This document shows, piece by piece, positions 8,971 to 20,025 of a stretch of 26,294 nt of DNA (position 1 is its first letter; each line of letters begins with the position of its first letter). Made by a program: the position numbers and the translations under genes. Source of the DNA: Silene noctiflora (taxonomy: Eukaryota > Streptophyta > Magnoliopsida > Caryophyllales > Caryophyllaceae); assembly GCA_009801015.1 (NCBI GenBank), contig VHZZ01000004.1:90325-116618 (forward strand). The letters are read 5' to 3'. The notes under the pieces were generated by a model. It saw only the letters and a list, made by a program, of their open reading frames with translations, had not been told where the DNA came from and searched no databases.

Positions 8971-10064
8971 ATGGCGGCTAATGAAGAAACTGGTGCTATT
9001 CCGGCGACCGAGCAAGAAACTGGTGCTACTCCGGCGACAGAAACTACTCCGGCGGAGAATGCTGCTGTAGAAGTGACGAAGAAGACGAAGGGATCCAAAC
9101 CGAAAGCAACGAAACCGAAGAAAGCTCGTAATCCTCCTACACATCCTCCTTACTTTGAGGTACTACACATTTCTCCGATTTTTGTTTGAATTTGTGTGTT
9201 TTTATGGAGTTTGAAGCTGATTATGTTGTTTTAATGGCGGAAATGCAGATGATAAGCGAGGCGATAACGACATTGAAGGAAAGAAATGGTTCAAGTCAAC
9301 AGGCGATCCAGAAATTCATCGAAGAGAAGCAGAAGAATCTTCCAGGAAACTTCCGGAAGATTCTTTTAGTCAACTTAAGGAAATTTGTTGCTTCTGAACG
9401 TCTTGTTAAAGTCAAAGCTTCGTATAAGCTTCCTTCTGCTTCGGCTTCGAAAGCGAAGACCACCACCGCTGCTGCGAAGCCAAAAGCGAAGTCTACTGCT
9501 GCGAAGTCCAAAGCGAAGCCTGCTGCTGCTTCAACTAAGTCGAAAGCAAAGCCGAAAGCAAAAACCGCTGCTGCCGCTAAGCCTAAAGCGAAAGCGAAAC
9601 CGGCTTCCAAAACTGCTGCTGCACCTGCAAAGGCGAAAGCTACTGGTACTAAGAGAAAGGCAGCCACTGCTGTGAAGGAAAAGCCGGCTAAGGTCGCGAA
9701 AACAACTGCAAAATCTACTCCAGCTGCTAAGAAGGCGGCTGCTAAACCAGCTGCTAAGACTAAGGCGGCTGCCAAACCAGCGGCCAAGACCAAGGCTGCT
9801 GCCAAACCAGCTGCTAAGACCAAGGCGGCTGCCAAACCAGCTGCTAAGACCAAGGCGGCTGCCAAACCAGCTGCTAAGACCAAGGCGGCTGCTAAACCTG
9901 CGGCTAAGACTAAAGCAGCGGCGAAACCCGCAGCAAAGAAGGCAGCGGCTAAACCAGCAGCGAAGAAGGCAGAACCAGCGAAGAAGGCAGCGCCAGTGGA
10001 GGCAAAGAAGACTGGGAGGAAGCCACCAACCAATAGGTCTAGGCCAACAAGAGGGAGGAAGTGA
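8971..10064 (+). CDS. H1: Linker histone H1, two exons, 334 residues
   Basis: The exons are 8971-9159 and 9249-10064. The 89-bp intron starts GTACTA and ends TGCAG, and the junction is in phase 0 (PPYFE then MISEA). The product is a nuclear linker histone that binds nucleosome entry-exit DNA and compacts chromatin. Residues 1-55 form an acidic, ETGA/ATE-rich N-terminal tail. Residues about 56-124 form the winged-helix H15 domain (HPPYFEMISEAITTLKERNG through KILLVNLRKFV to SYKL). Residues 125-334 are a Lys/Ala/Pro-rich tail with AKP and AAK repeats. Six exact AAAKPAAKTK decapeptides at 9735-9914 are followed by two shorter variants. The start follows a TATA box and a short leader, and ATG is in an AAATGG context. 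The ordinary main-type plant H1 fits. The tail is on the long side. Confidence 0.95.
9735..9968 (+). repeat. 30-bp coding minisatellite in the H1 tail (AAAKPAAKTK units)
   Basis: Six consecutive 30-bp units at 9735-9914 each encode AAAKPAAKTK. Two 27-bp variants encoding AAAKPAAKK follow at 9915-9968. Units 3 to 5 are nearly identical in DNA, suggesting recent expansion by slippage or unequal exchange. Every unit length is a multiple of three, so copy number can change without breaking the frame. Confidence 0.9.
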
Positions 10065-13000
10065 GGTGGTAATTGAATTGGAAGTAATGGAATTGAGTTG
10101 AATTCTAGGGTTTGTAGTTGATGATGCATTGATTAATGGTGGTGTTTGAGATGGATGTGTAAATGTTGATGCTGTTTTTTTAGATTTGGGTGTAGGATGT
10201 TGAGATTTAGCGCCCATACCATACAAGCTTTAGTGATTTTAATTTTGATTTTAGTCGGAATCTTAGACTTAGATCTTGATCTTGTTTTAGTGTTCAATTG
10301 AGAAGTATTAATTTTCGAGTTAATGAAGATGAGAATTTTAGGTTTCATTTCTCAGTTCTGTTCTTAATTGTTCAATCTTTTTTTCGGTTTCATTTATGAT
10401 TTCGATTTATTTTCCGATTCATATGAGATTACATCACTGAATTTGATCTATTGTTGCCTTTTGTTGCTACTGTCTTTTGATTGTGTTCTAAATTGTCGAT
10501 CTATTACAGTTTTGTACGAGATTACATTAATGAATTCTCGGTTTGATTTGTGAAAGTGTAGTCCTCAGACTGCAATGTAGGTTCAAGTATGTTAATGTAT
10601 GTGTTTGATTACATGCTTATTGGCATTTGCAGGATGAATTATGTTTAGAGGCTTGAATCTCTATCAACATTTCCAGCATTTGCAATTTATTGAATTGATT
10701 AACTGTTTTCCGTTGTTTGTTGTTTGCCGTTATCATTTGATTATGTGGTAGCAATCTCTATGAACAGGATGAATACTAAAAGCTCACTGACAGTAACATT
10801 GGAGTAATCTTTCAGGCTACTCCTACATTGACTATGTGTTGGTTGTATTACAAACTGGCATTCTTTGGCAGTCTTAGGGTACAACGTAGAATCCCCCATT
10901 AGTTCCACAAGTTGTGGTTTCTGATAGCCGAAAGTTGTCCTTTGAGAAATTATCCAGTTCCTTGCTGCTTTCGGCTTAGGAATACTTGTCTGCTATAGAT
11001 CAAGTAGAGTTTTGCATGGTTCACTGGCAGAACTCATAAGTGATAGTATTTTTTTTCATTCAGAATTTCCTCATCGGCGTGTTTGTGTCTCTAGTCTGGA
11101 ACACATTGAAGACACCTCTTATAGTGCTGAACTTCAGGTCATTTGCTGTTGTTTTATGTTAGACAGATACTGTATTATTAGTGAACTTGTTATTGACGAG
11201 AGCAGAACTTGATGATTAGGCTACATTTTCTTCTGTGTTCTTACAGATACTGTATTATTAGTGAACTTGTTATTGACGAGAGCAGAACTTGATGATTAGG
11301 CTACATTTTCTTCTGTGTTCTTTTCCGCTATGACTTATTTCTTCTGGTCTGTTATCTATAACTATCAAGCTTCAGTGAGAATGGTGAGTTTTGTTGAGGT
11401 GAAAGAGGAACAAACTGTCACTTCATTAAAGCCTAGGCAATTTAGGTAATGGGTTGTTGGCGTTCATGAGGATGTTATCATATATCTATAAATTTTCTAC
11501 TTGGGTGAGTTGGAAACCTTATTATCACAAAAGAGCTAGCTATGGCGAATGGAAAGAGAGGGTGTCTTTGGCTTTTGGCTAATGCTAGTAGGTTGGAAGT
11601 ATGTAGGGAGCTGAATCTGATGAAAATGTGATGTTTATGAAGGATGCCGAGAGTTTTGCACCACCACAATTTAAGAATTGTTGATTTTTACTAGAATGCT
11701 TGGAGTGGCTGACGGTTCCATTGGAGTAATACTTCTTACCGTGTGGGTATTTTCTCATTGTTTTTTTGTACGACTGTGGAAGAAGTAGAAGGCAACTCGT
11801 ACCTTCCTAGGTTTCACAATGTCAGTTGCATTCATTTTTCCAAGTTGATGTTGCTGGCTGTTAGCTCAGCAAGAAGAGAATACAACTTGATCATTATCGC
11901 TCAGAGTATGAAATCTGCTGATGAAGGTTCACTTCAGTTTTGGAAGAAGCAAGGAGTGAGGGAAGCTCTGTATTTGGCTTTATTTGTTTTCTCTTAACGA
12001 TTTTCATCTTCCGCGTGTGCGTGTTTTGTCCTTTAGCTGTCAAGATTTAGGCTTCACAATGTTCTCGGTTGATATCCAAGTGATAAAGGAAGAAATATTT
12101 TACGGAGTATGTTTTTCTGTTGTGGAAGTTTCCATCCAAAGCATTGAAGCCATGACATTTTCAGGTAATCAGTTAATTTCCTTCCTGAGAGATTTTATAT
12201 ATTTTTCATTATCAATGAAGCCAAATACTCTGTAATATTTGACTCAGGAATACATCCAAATTAGTCACTAAACTATTTGCACTTGTCAAACGGAGAGCTT
12301 TGTTGCTTTCAGCGAAAGTTCTGCAGGAAAACTTTGAAGCCTTTAGAGGGAGTATTTAGACTCTAGGATGATGTTTTTATGTTTGCAAAGACTGTTGTGA
12401 ATGTAACCATTTCAATATTTTGGTCGACTATGTTTGCTTGAATCCTTGAAAAGCTGGATAGTTACTGCTCAGGATCAGATTTATATTAACCATATCTTGA
12501 ATGAATTATGAGAGGTGTTGACAGGCAACACAGAGGTGTCTTGTATTCTTTTTCCAGATCGATTGCTCTTTTCCGAAGCCTTTATAAAATGTTGTGCATC
12601 TATCTGCCAATCTCTGTGTGCCGGTCTGTTGCTCCTTGTGATAGGGTTCCCAAGCCCCATAAATATTACGTCATTTCTGATCATAGCTCAGTAGAATACT
12701 GTTTCGTTGCTATATTTTAGCGCTTCTCTGCAGCAATTGAAATCAACTTGTTCCTTCTCTATTTGGTTTGCTTTTGCTACTCATATAGCTGATATAAATT
12801 CAGTTAAAAGTTGCATTAAGCTCATTTAATGTGTCTACTAGTTACATTTTTTGTTTTCATCCCCTCAAGTCTTCATAGCCTAGTCTTCTCTCAATGCTAT
12901 TACAAACTGTGACCAGACATCCATTATTACATATATACGCCAAAATCACCATTTAACTACATTGGCCGTTTGCCTGTATGTTGCCATCCGTGAAGCGTTT

Positions 13001-13972
13001 CAGCTTCCAATGCTTCGTTATTTGTTCAGTTTACTACAGGCTCTGTATGTCTTGTCATGCCATAGCTGTGCAACTATTATGTCCAGAGTTCCTTTCAGTT
13101 TGAAGTTAACGTGTGTATAGCAAGGAAGTTATGTTCTATAAGATCTTTAGTTTGAATGCTTATGTAGGACTGTACACTGAACTGAAAAGACAATTCTGTA
13201 AAAACTTCGGTACTTTTTTTTTCTTCCCTTGAAAGTCTAACATACTTCATGGTAAACAATGGGGAAACTGAAGTTTTTAGATTGTCTACATCTATGCATC
13301 GTTTGATCACTTTGATCCCATTTACNGGTCTCCTTGAGGCGCCTGAGTAGATATTGTCGTCATTGCCGGCTATAATTATCACTAGAAGACTGTGCTATAT
13401 GTAGTTTTTAACATGTGTTGCAGCTGTCAAGTCTCAATCTCAGCAGGTTAACCTCTTCGCAATGCTAGTCTCTTCAAAACCTGCATATCCTTACAAGGTT
13501 CCATTTTTTATGGCCGAATTACAGAAAAGAGACTCAAGCTAGTGACAACTTTCAGCTTGCACCGACTTGAAAAACCACTCTCCTAGCCGTTGCAGGCGGT
13601 AAGTCTCCTGTTATCATTTTGGTCCTTCAAATCAGTTGACTGTATACTTCTGTTTAAATGCCTGTTGCATGCCGCATTTCAAGTTTTGTAAATTCACAAG
13701 GTGCTGTTAGTCTTCTTCATTTAAGTCTCTTACCATTTCCGAATGCATGGAACTTTTCTGAGTTAACATGCAGGGTATTGATTCCGTTCTTCGACCCTAT
13801 GTTTAACAGTGATGCTAGCATTGCTTTCATCTCTTCCTACCAATTTGTTGGATTCTCTGGCTACCTTCAAGTTGTTGGTTACCCTTGAACTCAATATATC
13901 ACAGTAGAACAATGACATAATCTAATCTTTGTTATTGTTCGGCAGTATTTGCCGCAGCTAGTTTATTAATTA
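10065..13972. other. Long gene-poor region downstream of H1
   Basis: I could not assign any protein-coding gene, tRNA or known transposon here. T-rich stretches with scattered TGCAG and GTAAGT-like words occur (for example around 10630, 13420-13445 and 13597), so a non-coding transcript or an extended H1 3' region is possible but unproven. The open frames of 60-95 codons do not resemble proteins I know. The region holds the 80-bp tandem duplication at 11163-11322 and one ambiguous base at 13326. Confidence 0.4.
11163..11322. repeat. Perfect tandem duplication of an 80-bp unit
   Basis: The 80 bases at 11163-11242 are repeated without mismatch at 11243-11322. Both copies begin ACAGATACTG and end TGTGTTCTT. 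Perfect identity in apparently unconstrained DNA points to a very recent duplication or an assembly artefact. Confidence 0.9.
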
Positions 13973-14190
13973 CTTTCTCCGTCTCAATCATTTGTTTACC
14001 TTTGAATAAAATACCCCTCAGAATAAAAAAAATAGTAATCTCGGAGAAGATCTCAGGTAAAAAAAAAAGGTAATCTCGAATAAAATACCCCTCAGAATAA
14101 AACACAACCGCTCAGTCATTTTCTGGCACGTATGTTTACTCGATGAGACAAGCTAAATACCTACATAATCTCGGAGAAGATCTCAGGTAA
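13973..14190. repeat. Stowaway-like terminus plus interleaved short duplications
   Basis: The word CTCCGTCTCAATCATTTG at 13978-13995, preceded by TA, matches the Stowaway-type termini elsewhere in this window, but I find no matching right end. Downstream, a 24-bp word containing AATACCCCTCAGAATAA occurs at 14004-14027 and 14078-14101. A 25-bp word containing TCTCGGAGAAGATCTCAG occurs at 14036-14060 and 14166-14190. The offsets are 74 and 130 bp, so at least two rearrangements are superimposed. Confidence 0.65.
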
Positions 14191-14789
14191 TTATGAGCTT
14201 CTACATTTGTTGTAGTTTCTGTGATTCTACTCCTGTTTTGATTTATCGATTTGATTTCACTGTCCTCACATTCGCCCCCCTTGAAAATAATCAGATGCCT
14301 AATTACAGTTCCGTTCCAGAGTCCTAAGCCATGCTAAATCCCTGACGCAGTGATTATCACGCGTTTGAGCTTCAGCATAGTATTCGCTGTAACTTGTTTC
14401 GGACAAGAGTCCCTTCTAGATCAGACAGTTGGGTTGTCTTATTGGGTTTAGGTTGTATAACCTCGTGGACTCGTGGTTCAGTAAAAGCCGGCTTTCGGCT
14501 TGCAAGAACCAACATAATTTTGCAGAAAACTAGTTCATTTTATTTGTCTCAAGACAAACAAGTAGACAAAAGATTATCTTTTCCATAAAAAACTTTAACC
14601 TTCTTCCACACGGAGTACATTGGGAAACCAACAAAATTCTTGGTAATTTCGGAATTCTAAATCCAAAAATTCAGAAACATGGAGTAATACATCAGAACTT
14701 AACCGAGACTAAAATGGATTCTAAATTTCTACCATCAATGTCAATGTCAGTGCTCACGACACTCTTGATTCCTGGAAATCGAGTTATAG

Positions 14790-15675
14790 TCAAAGTGAAA
14801 TCTCAGGATGGAATTGCTTTTCCGCGAGTTCCTTAAGTTTAGTGATGACCTTTTTAGCGACATTGGTATATCCTATGGCACTAGCTGACTCCGGTGCTGA
14901 AATAACTATTGGGATGCCTTCATCACAACAACTCCTATTCTTCATCTCAATTGGTATCTGTAAAGTAAAACATAATTGAACGAGTTAAATGGTGAAACAA
15001 CGAACAATGTTCAATCTAGCTTCATCAGAACCAGAGAGAGTTAATAATTGTTCTAAAATCATGATAATATTCAAATGCTCCGTAAGAGCTAGAGGACAGA
15101 TTTTCAAATGACAAGCTGCAGAATTCAGCTGCCCTCCCATTTTATGTTACTCAAAACTCGAGCTAGAGGGTCTCTTCCTCTATTATTTGAGAAGTGTTAA
15201 AGAGTGAAAAGGGCTGGGTAGAGATTCGATACTCATATCCTTGGAAGTCATTTCGAACAGGGGTACGGCTCCAAAAGTGAAAAGGCAAAGAAACATAGCT
15301 GTCAGTATGCAGGAAAAAAGTTTAAGAGCCAGAATACCAGAACTCAGCAGTTACTACCTCCTTCGAAATAATAAACACCTTGAAGAAGATAAATACTATT
15401 AAAAAACTTACATCACCGAGATAATCAAGGGACAGCTCTTCTGCAGTCCTTCTTGCTCCTCCTTCCCCAAAAATATACGAAGGCTCGTCACAATGTGGAC
15501 ATTTAAAGCAGCTCATGTTTTCTATGATTCCTACAATCTGCGGATTAAAGAAAGTTCAAAAAGGAAGTTCTAAAATCTAAATATGCCATAATCGGGTAAG
15601 GTAACTACAAGAGTAACCTTCACAGAGCATATCAACAGTTTATCATGAGCGGACAGTCCAAGAACGAAGAAAGTA

Positions 15676-15715
<40 letters not shown>

Positions 15716-18700
15716 CTGAGAGGGTGGCTTGAAGTAATTGAACAAAGTTTTAGGAAATTAATCATACCGGAACATTGACTTTAGAAAACATGAGAGCTCC
15801 TCTTCGAGCATCTAGTAATGCAATATCTTGTGGAGTTGAAACAATTATAGCACCTTCCAATATAAATTTCCAATATTAAGTATTCACATAGACAAAAAGT
15901 ATAACTACTGCATAAGAAACGAACACACTCAGTAGTAGTGCAGATCTTGGAGAAAAAAATAAAGGGGCCCCGATATTCAAACCATCGACATACGTTTAAA
16001 CAAATTACTTCTAACCGCAGGCCAACATAGGCCAAGTGATTGTACGTACTAAAACATAAAAAAAATAAAAATAAAGATAGCAGGGATCGGATCACTGCCC
16101 AATAAAGCTAAGATCTGTCTCTATATGGTAAAACAACGAGAAAGAGAGCATGTTCACCTAAGCAATAGTACACGCTTAGTAACTGAGGGGAAAAGGCTTA
16201 AAGCTCACTCTCTCTTCACCACAATGAATCAGTTAATACATCCTTCAATTTCTTAATGATCTCTCAGATTGATCAAAATACTACCGAATAGATGATTAGT
16301 CTGAACTTCGAGCGTTAATCAAACAAAACTTAAAAGGGTGAGACATGAAGGACTAGGAGAATGTAAGGTGCCTGTTTGAGATTACTTTTTACCGCACAAG
16401 GGTCCATGTGGAAATAATTAAATAAATCTACCTTAGCTCAAAGACTTAGTAGCAATCCCAAATGATGAGAGATATACCTGATAATTGCAGCCGCTGAGAA
16501 ATAGTCAGCTGAGCATCACCGGTTCCTGGTGGCATGTCCACTACAAGAATGTCCAGCTCCCCCCACTCGACTCCTTTTGCCATTTTCTCAAGAGCGCTCA
16601 TTACCTGAAAAACTAGAGTTAAACCGAGATGAAAATTGGAGTACCATGATTATATGGAATGCAAATTTACTCAGATCTTCAATTAACTGTATTACCATGG
16701 GACCTCTCCAGACAATCGGTTGATCCTTCTCCACAAGCAATCCCATTGACATGCACTTGACTCCATAATTCTCCTTTGGGATCATCTTCATGTCTAATAG
16801 AGTCAAGAAGAATCGGCCTAAGTATCTAAGGTATAAATCCAAATGGGAAAGTAAAAAGGATGGAAAGCATATGCTTTAACTAAGTTAAGTGTTGACCGGA
16901 AAGGCTGAACAGGAGTTCTAACAACAAACTAGCGTCGTATTAAAAAAAAACCACACCCGAAAATAAATTTCCTTTTCACAAGCGGGTTTTTCTCAGTAAA
17001 AAAAATCCTAATTCAATAAATGGATTCTAATGAAATTTTCTGGAACGTATCAAAGACATTGTAAATAGAAGGATCAATATATACAATAATACAACTACCA
17101 ATAGCACTAGTCTATTCTTTTTTATTTCTGAAAATCAAATTCCCATTGTATATAAGAAAATCGAGTATCACCATCCAAAAGATCCATACCTTCATTTACA
17201 TCTGGCTTTCCACTGATTTTCATCATTGTCGGGATGGAAGGTCCATATACATCGGCATCAAGTAAACCAATAGCAAGTTGATATCTACTGGCAAGGGCAG
17301 CAGCCAAATTAACTGCAGATACAAATATTCCGTAAACATACATTAGTGAGGCAGCATGAAAGTTCAAGAATCTGGTTGCTTTTTACTCCATAACCACATA
17401 AATTTATACATCAAAAGGGGTTGTTTTTCAACAATACAACCTCTTAGTAGTGCCTTAACACAACACATAATTCAGAAAATGTCAACACAGAAGAATTTGA
17501 AATCTACTTGATTGATTTCGAGACATTCATGGACCTAAGAAACACAAAAGAACGGCCCAAAACATTGACATATGTCGACAAAAACTATTAACACGCCACT
17601 ACTCCACTACTGAGTATACATACACCCACAAGGATTCTTAGTGAATACATATCCCGATCGAAAACCTCCACAACTAAAAAATCTCATCAAGCATTCAAAA
17701 TGTTCACGAAAGAGGAACACAAATTAACCAATGACATGCCTAGTTATCCCATTACCACTCGATACTTCATCATCCTAGTAACTAAGTTGAAACACTCAAA
17801 ATGAGCAACTATGCATTCACATTTAACAAAGAAAAAATTAAGCCCAATTATATAAATACGTCCACCCAAATTCTATACCATCTGAGCTGATATTCATTAT
17901 TATGAACAACAACGACTGCATTTTAAATTTACTTTCTAATCAATTATCATGTACAAAATCAGCAAAATTCACTAAACTAAGCATGTGTATACAACAATAA
18001 CAACATTACCCGAGTACCTCAAATCTCAATGGCTCTCGCAAATTGAGCCTGTTCATATATCTCCAATAATACATACAGGTCTTGAAGCCAATATAGGCAT
18101 GTCCATCCAAAATCTATACTATATGAGCTAATCATTAGCACTATTAACAACAAAGATTGAATCTTTAAGCAACATTTCAATCAATCATCATATTCAACAA
18201 GAACAAAATGAGCAAAATTAACTAAATTAATCCTTGATCAAACACAAAAACAATCTTGAAGAAAATTTGAAGAAAAAAAAAAACCGAATATATCAGCCTA
18301 TTTGTGTCGTTAACACAAGGGTAAGACTACGTATATCCCACATCCCCCTTACCCCCCACAATTTGCGAGAGGCATTGAGGCACTGGGGTAACATTGTCGT
18401 TGTAAAGTCGAATCAAAAGAAAGGAAATACCAGCAGTAGTGGACTTGCCAACACCTCCTTTACCAGAAGCAACAGCAATAATATCCTTAACCCCAGGAAT
18501 TTGTAACCCTTTACTTTTCCCAGCTAATGCAGAAAATCCTCTCATACCCATTAAATATTTCTGTAACATTCAATGTAGAACAAATCAACAATCAAGAACT
18601 ACTAATTATTCGCTCCGTCTCAATCATTTATTTACTTTTTATATCCTAATAAACATTTCTACAAGAACATTCAAATTTAGAACAAATCAACAAATAGTAC

Positions 18701-18915
18701 AAATTACTCACTCCGTTTCAATCATTTATTTACATTTTATATTCTTTATGAGACTATCAGGGTATTTAAATTAACCCAAAAGTAAACAAATGATCGGGAC
18801 GGAGGGAATACAAAAGAAAACTACCAATTTGTTTAAAAAGTTAAAGAGTAACAAGAAACCAGAAAAATTAACTTACCAAATTGTTTAAAGCATTGAACTT
18901 TAACATACCCTTCAT
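14790..18915 (-). CDS. INDH: Mitochondrial P-loop Fe-S assembly factor, INDH/NUBPL type, eight exons
   Basis: Exons on the minus strand are 18877-18915, 18431-18560, 17190-17312, 16696-16793, 16478-16604, 15768-15853, 15412-15537 and 14790-14957. All introns are GT/AG and the frame is kept, giving 298 residues. The family (yeast Ind1, human NUBPL, plant INDH) carries Fe-S clusters for assembly of mitochondrial complex I. Residues 1-35 are basic without acidic residues ([16 protein letters not shown]), fitting a mitochondrial presequence. A deviant Walker [10 protein letters not shown], is at 46-54, [10 protein letters not shown] at 73-82, DMPPGTGD at 153-160 and the cluster-binding CPHC (C214, C217) after ENMSCF. 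The length fits the family. Exon 1 (13 codons) was chosen because it joins in frame through a good donor (GTAAGT). A start at Met17 or Met19 in exon 2 is the alternative. Intron 2 is the longest (1,118 bp). Confidence 0.93.
15678..15712. repeat. Poly(T) tract of 35, in an INDH intron
   Basis: An uninterrupted run of 35 T on the plus strand lies in intron 6 of the INDH gene (15538-15767). In the transcript it is a run of 35 A. It is near the donor side, so it does not act as a polypyrimidine tract. The true length is uncertain because such runs are hard to sequence. Confidence 0.9.
18568..18747. repeat. Tandem duplication of about 101 bp in INDH intron 1
   Basis: 18568-18645 and 18669-18747 share, in order, an ATTCAA start, TAGAACAAATCAACA, then a CTCCG(T)TCAATCATTTATTTAC segment and TTTTATAT. 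The repeated piece carries a Stowaway-type terminus, so the left end of the neighbouring MITE was copied together with its flank. Copy 1 begins within 8 bp of the exon 2 splice acceptor. Confidence 0.7.
18707..18808. mobile_element. Stowaway-like MITE, about 102 bp, in INDH intron 1
   Basis: The left end is CTCACTCCGTTTCAATCATT and the right end is the inverted counterpart, AAATGATCGGGACGGAGGGAA. TA flanks both sides (18705-18706 and 18809-18810), as expected for Tc1/mariner-type Stowaway insertions. The element is non-coding. Confidence 0.75.
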
Positions 18916-19079
18916 GAAATTTTTATGAATTTGGAATAATCAGATGAAATAGTGTTGACGATGGTGGTGAATTGGATGATCAGTAGTGATGAATGATGAT
19001 GGTGGTCAGAAAAATGAGTGCATTTGGCCTTCTTGTATTAGTAGTCGACTGGAGCATTCTATGAGTTGGGTCAATAATG

Positions 19080-19600
19080 TCCAGGTTCGAGTTCGGGTTT
19101 GGTTCGGTTCGAGTTCGGGTCAAAGTGTTTCACAATTGTTTGACTTTAGGTCAATTGGGTTCAAAATTGTTTGGATTCGTGTTTTAATATAAGTTCTGAT
19201 TTAGGTCAAATTGGTTCAAATTTATTTGGATTTGAATTTATTTTGGGCATGATTTCCGATTTGGGTCAAATTGCAACTTTGTTTGGATTTTGGTCTATTT
19301 TCTGGTCATAAGTTATGATTTAATTTAGTTCGAATTTGAGCACCAGTACTGATTTGGGTCAGATTGGATAAAAATTGTTTAGATTTGGGTTGGTCGGGTT
19401 CGGGTATAAGTTATGACTTTTGAGTGAGCAAAATTTGATCAAAATTGTGTTGGACTAGGTTGGTCGGGTGCAAGCATATGTATGATTTGGGTCAAGTTGG
19501 ATCGGGTTCAAGCATAAGTTATGATTTAGGTCAAATTGGATAAAACTTATTTGAATTTGGTTTTACTTTTGGGCATGATTTCTGATTTAAGACTCCACAC
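19080..19600. repeat. Degenerate GATTTGGGTCAAATTGG-type tandem array
   Basis: Imperfect units built from GATTTGGGTCAAATTGG, a TTTGGATTTG-like word, a GGTCGGGTTCGGG-like word and an AAGTTATGA word recur roughly every 60-100 bp. Units are diverged and of unequal length. The composition is related to the array at 4010-4670. It lies 0.2 kb upstream of the INDH start. Confidence 0.6.
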
Positions 19601-19928
19601 TTATTTTGGGCGGAAATAAAAAATCACGGTTCAAATGAACGGGCCTAACTCAAAAAACCACGTCCCCGCTCTAAGACTCCGCACTTACTTTCTCCATGTA
19701 GTTGGCGTATCCCGATATGAGACGGTCTCACATTCGACATTTTTGTACACTCCTTCCGGGTCACGCTTTTGTTGTTTACCTTTTTTTTATTACGTGTAAG
19801 AGGTATTTTAATCAAAGGCATTAATGAATGGAATCGGGTGAGTATATGATTACTCCTTCTTTAATTCTATTCAATTAGGTTTACTGGGTTTCTTTTAAAT
19901 GCAGCATTGTGGAATTACAACAAACAGT
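19601..19928. other. Intergenic DNA with one partial MITE terminus
   Basis: A palindromic GAGACGGTCTC word occurs near 19721-19731. An ACTCCTTCCGGGTCACG-like MITE end starts near 19750 and is followed by TTGTTTACC, but the matching right end is weak. Nothing else was recognised. Confidence 0.35.
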
Positions 19929-20025
19929 ATATTTCTTCTGTCCCGATCATTTGTTTACCTTTATATTTGTTGTGATGGGTATTTTAATCAAAGTTAAACA
20001 AATAATCGGGACGGAAAAGGGGAAT
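19929..20025. mobile_element. Stowaway-like MITE, about 97 bp
   Basis: The left end, TTCTTCTGTCCCGATCATTT, is matched by the inverted right end, AAATAATCGGGACGGAAAAG. The middle is only about 40 bp. Borders are approximate because a clean TA duplication is visible on the left only. Confidence 0.65.

Noticed and set aside
9385..9675. 96-codon frame inside H1 exon 2, plus strand
   Set aside because: It is an out-of-frame reading of the AKP-rich tail; low complexity only.
9296..10129. 277-codon open frame antisense to histone H1
   Set aside because: It is the mirror of the H1 tail. GCN, AAG and CCA codons rarely give stops on the opposite strand, and the product is only Ala/Leu/Phe/Gly repeats.
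9531..10226. 231-codon antisense frame rich in Arg, Ser, Leu and Cys
   Set aside because: It is a second antisense shadow of the same H1 repeat, with no domain and no promoter support.
15781..16095. 104-codon minus-strand frame overlapping INDH exon 6
   Set aside because: It is intron sequence plus an out-of-frame reading of the exon.
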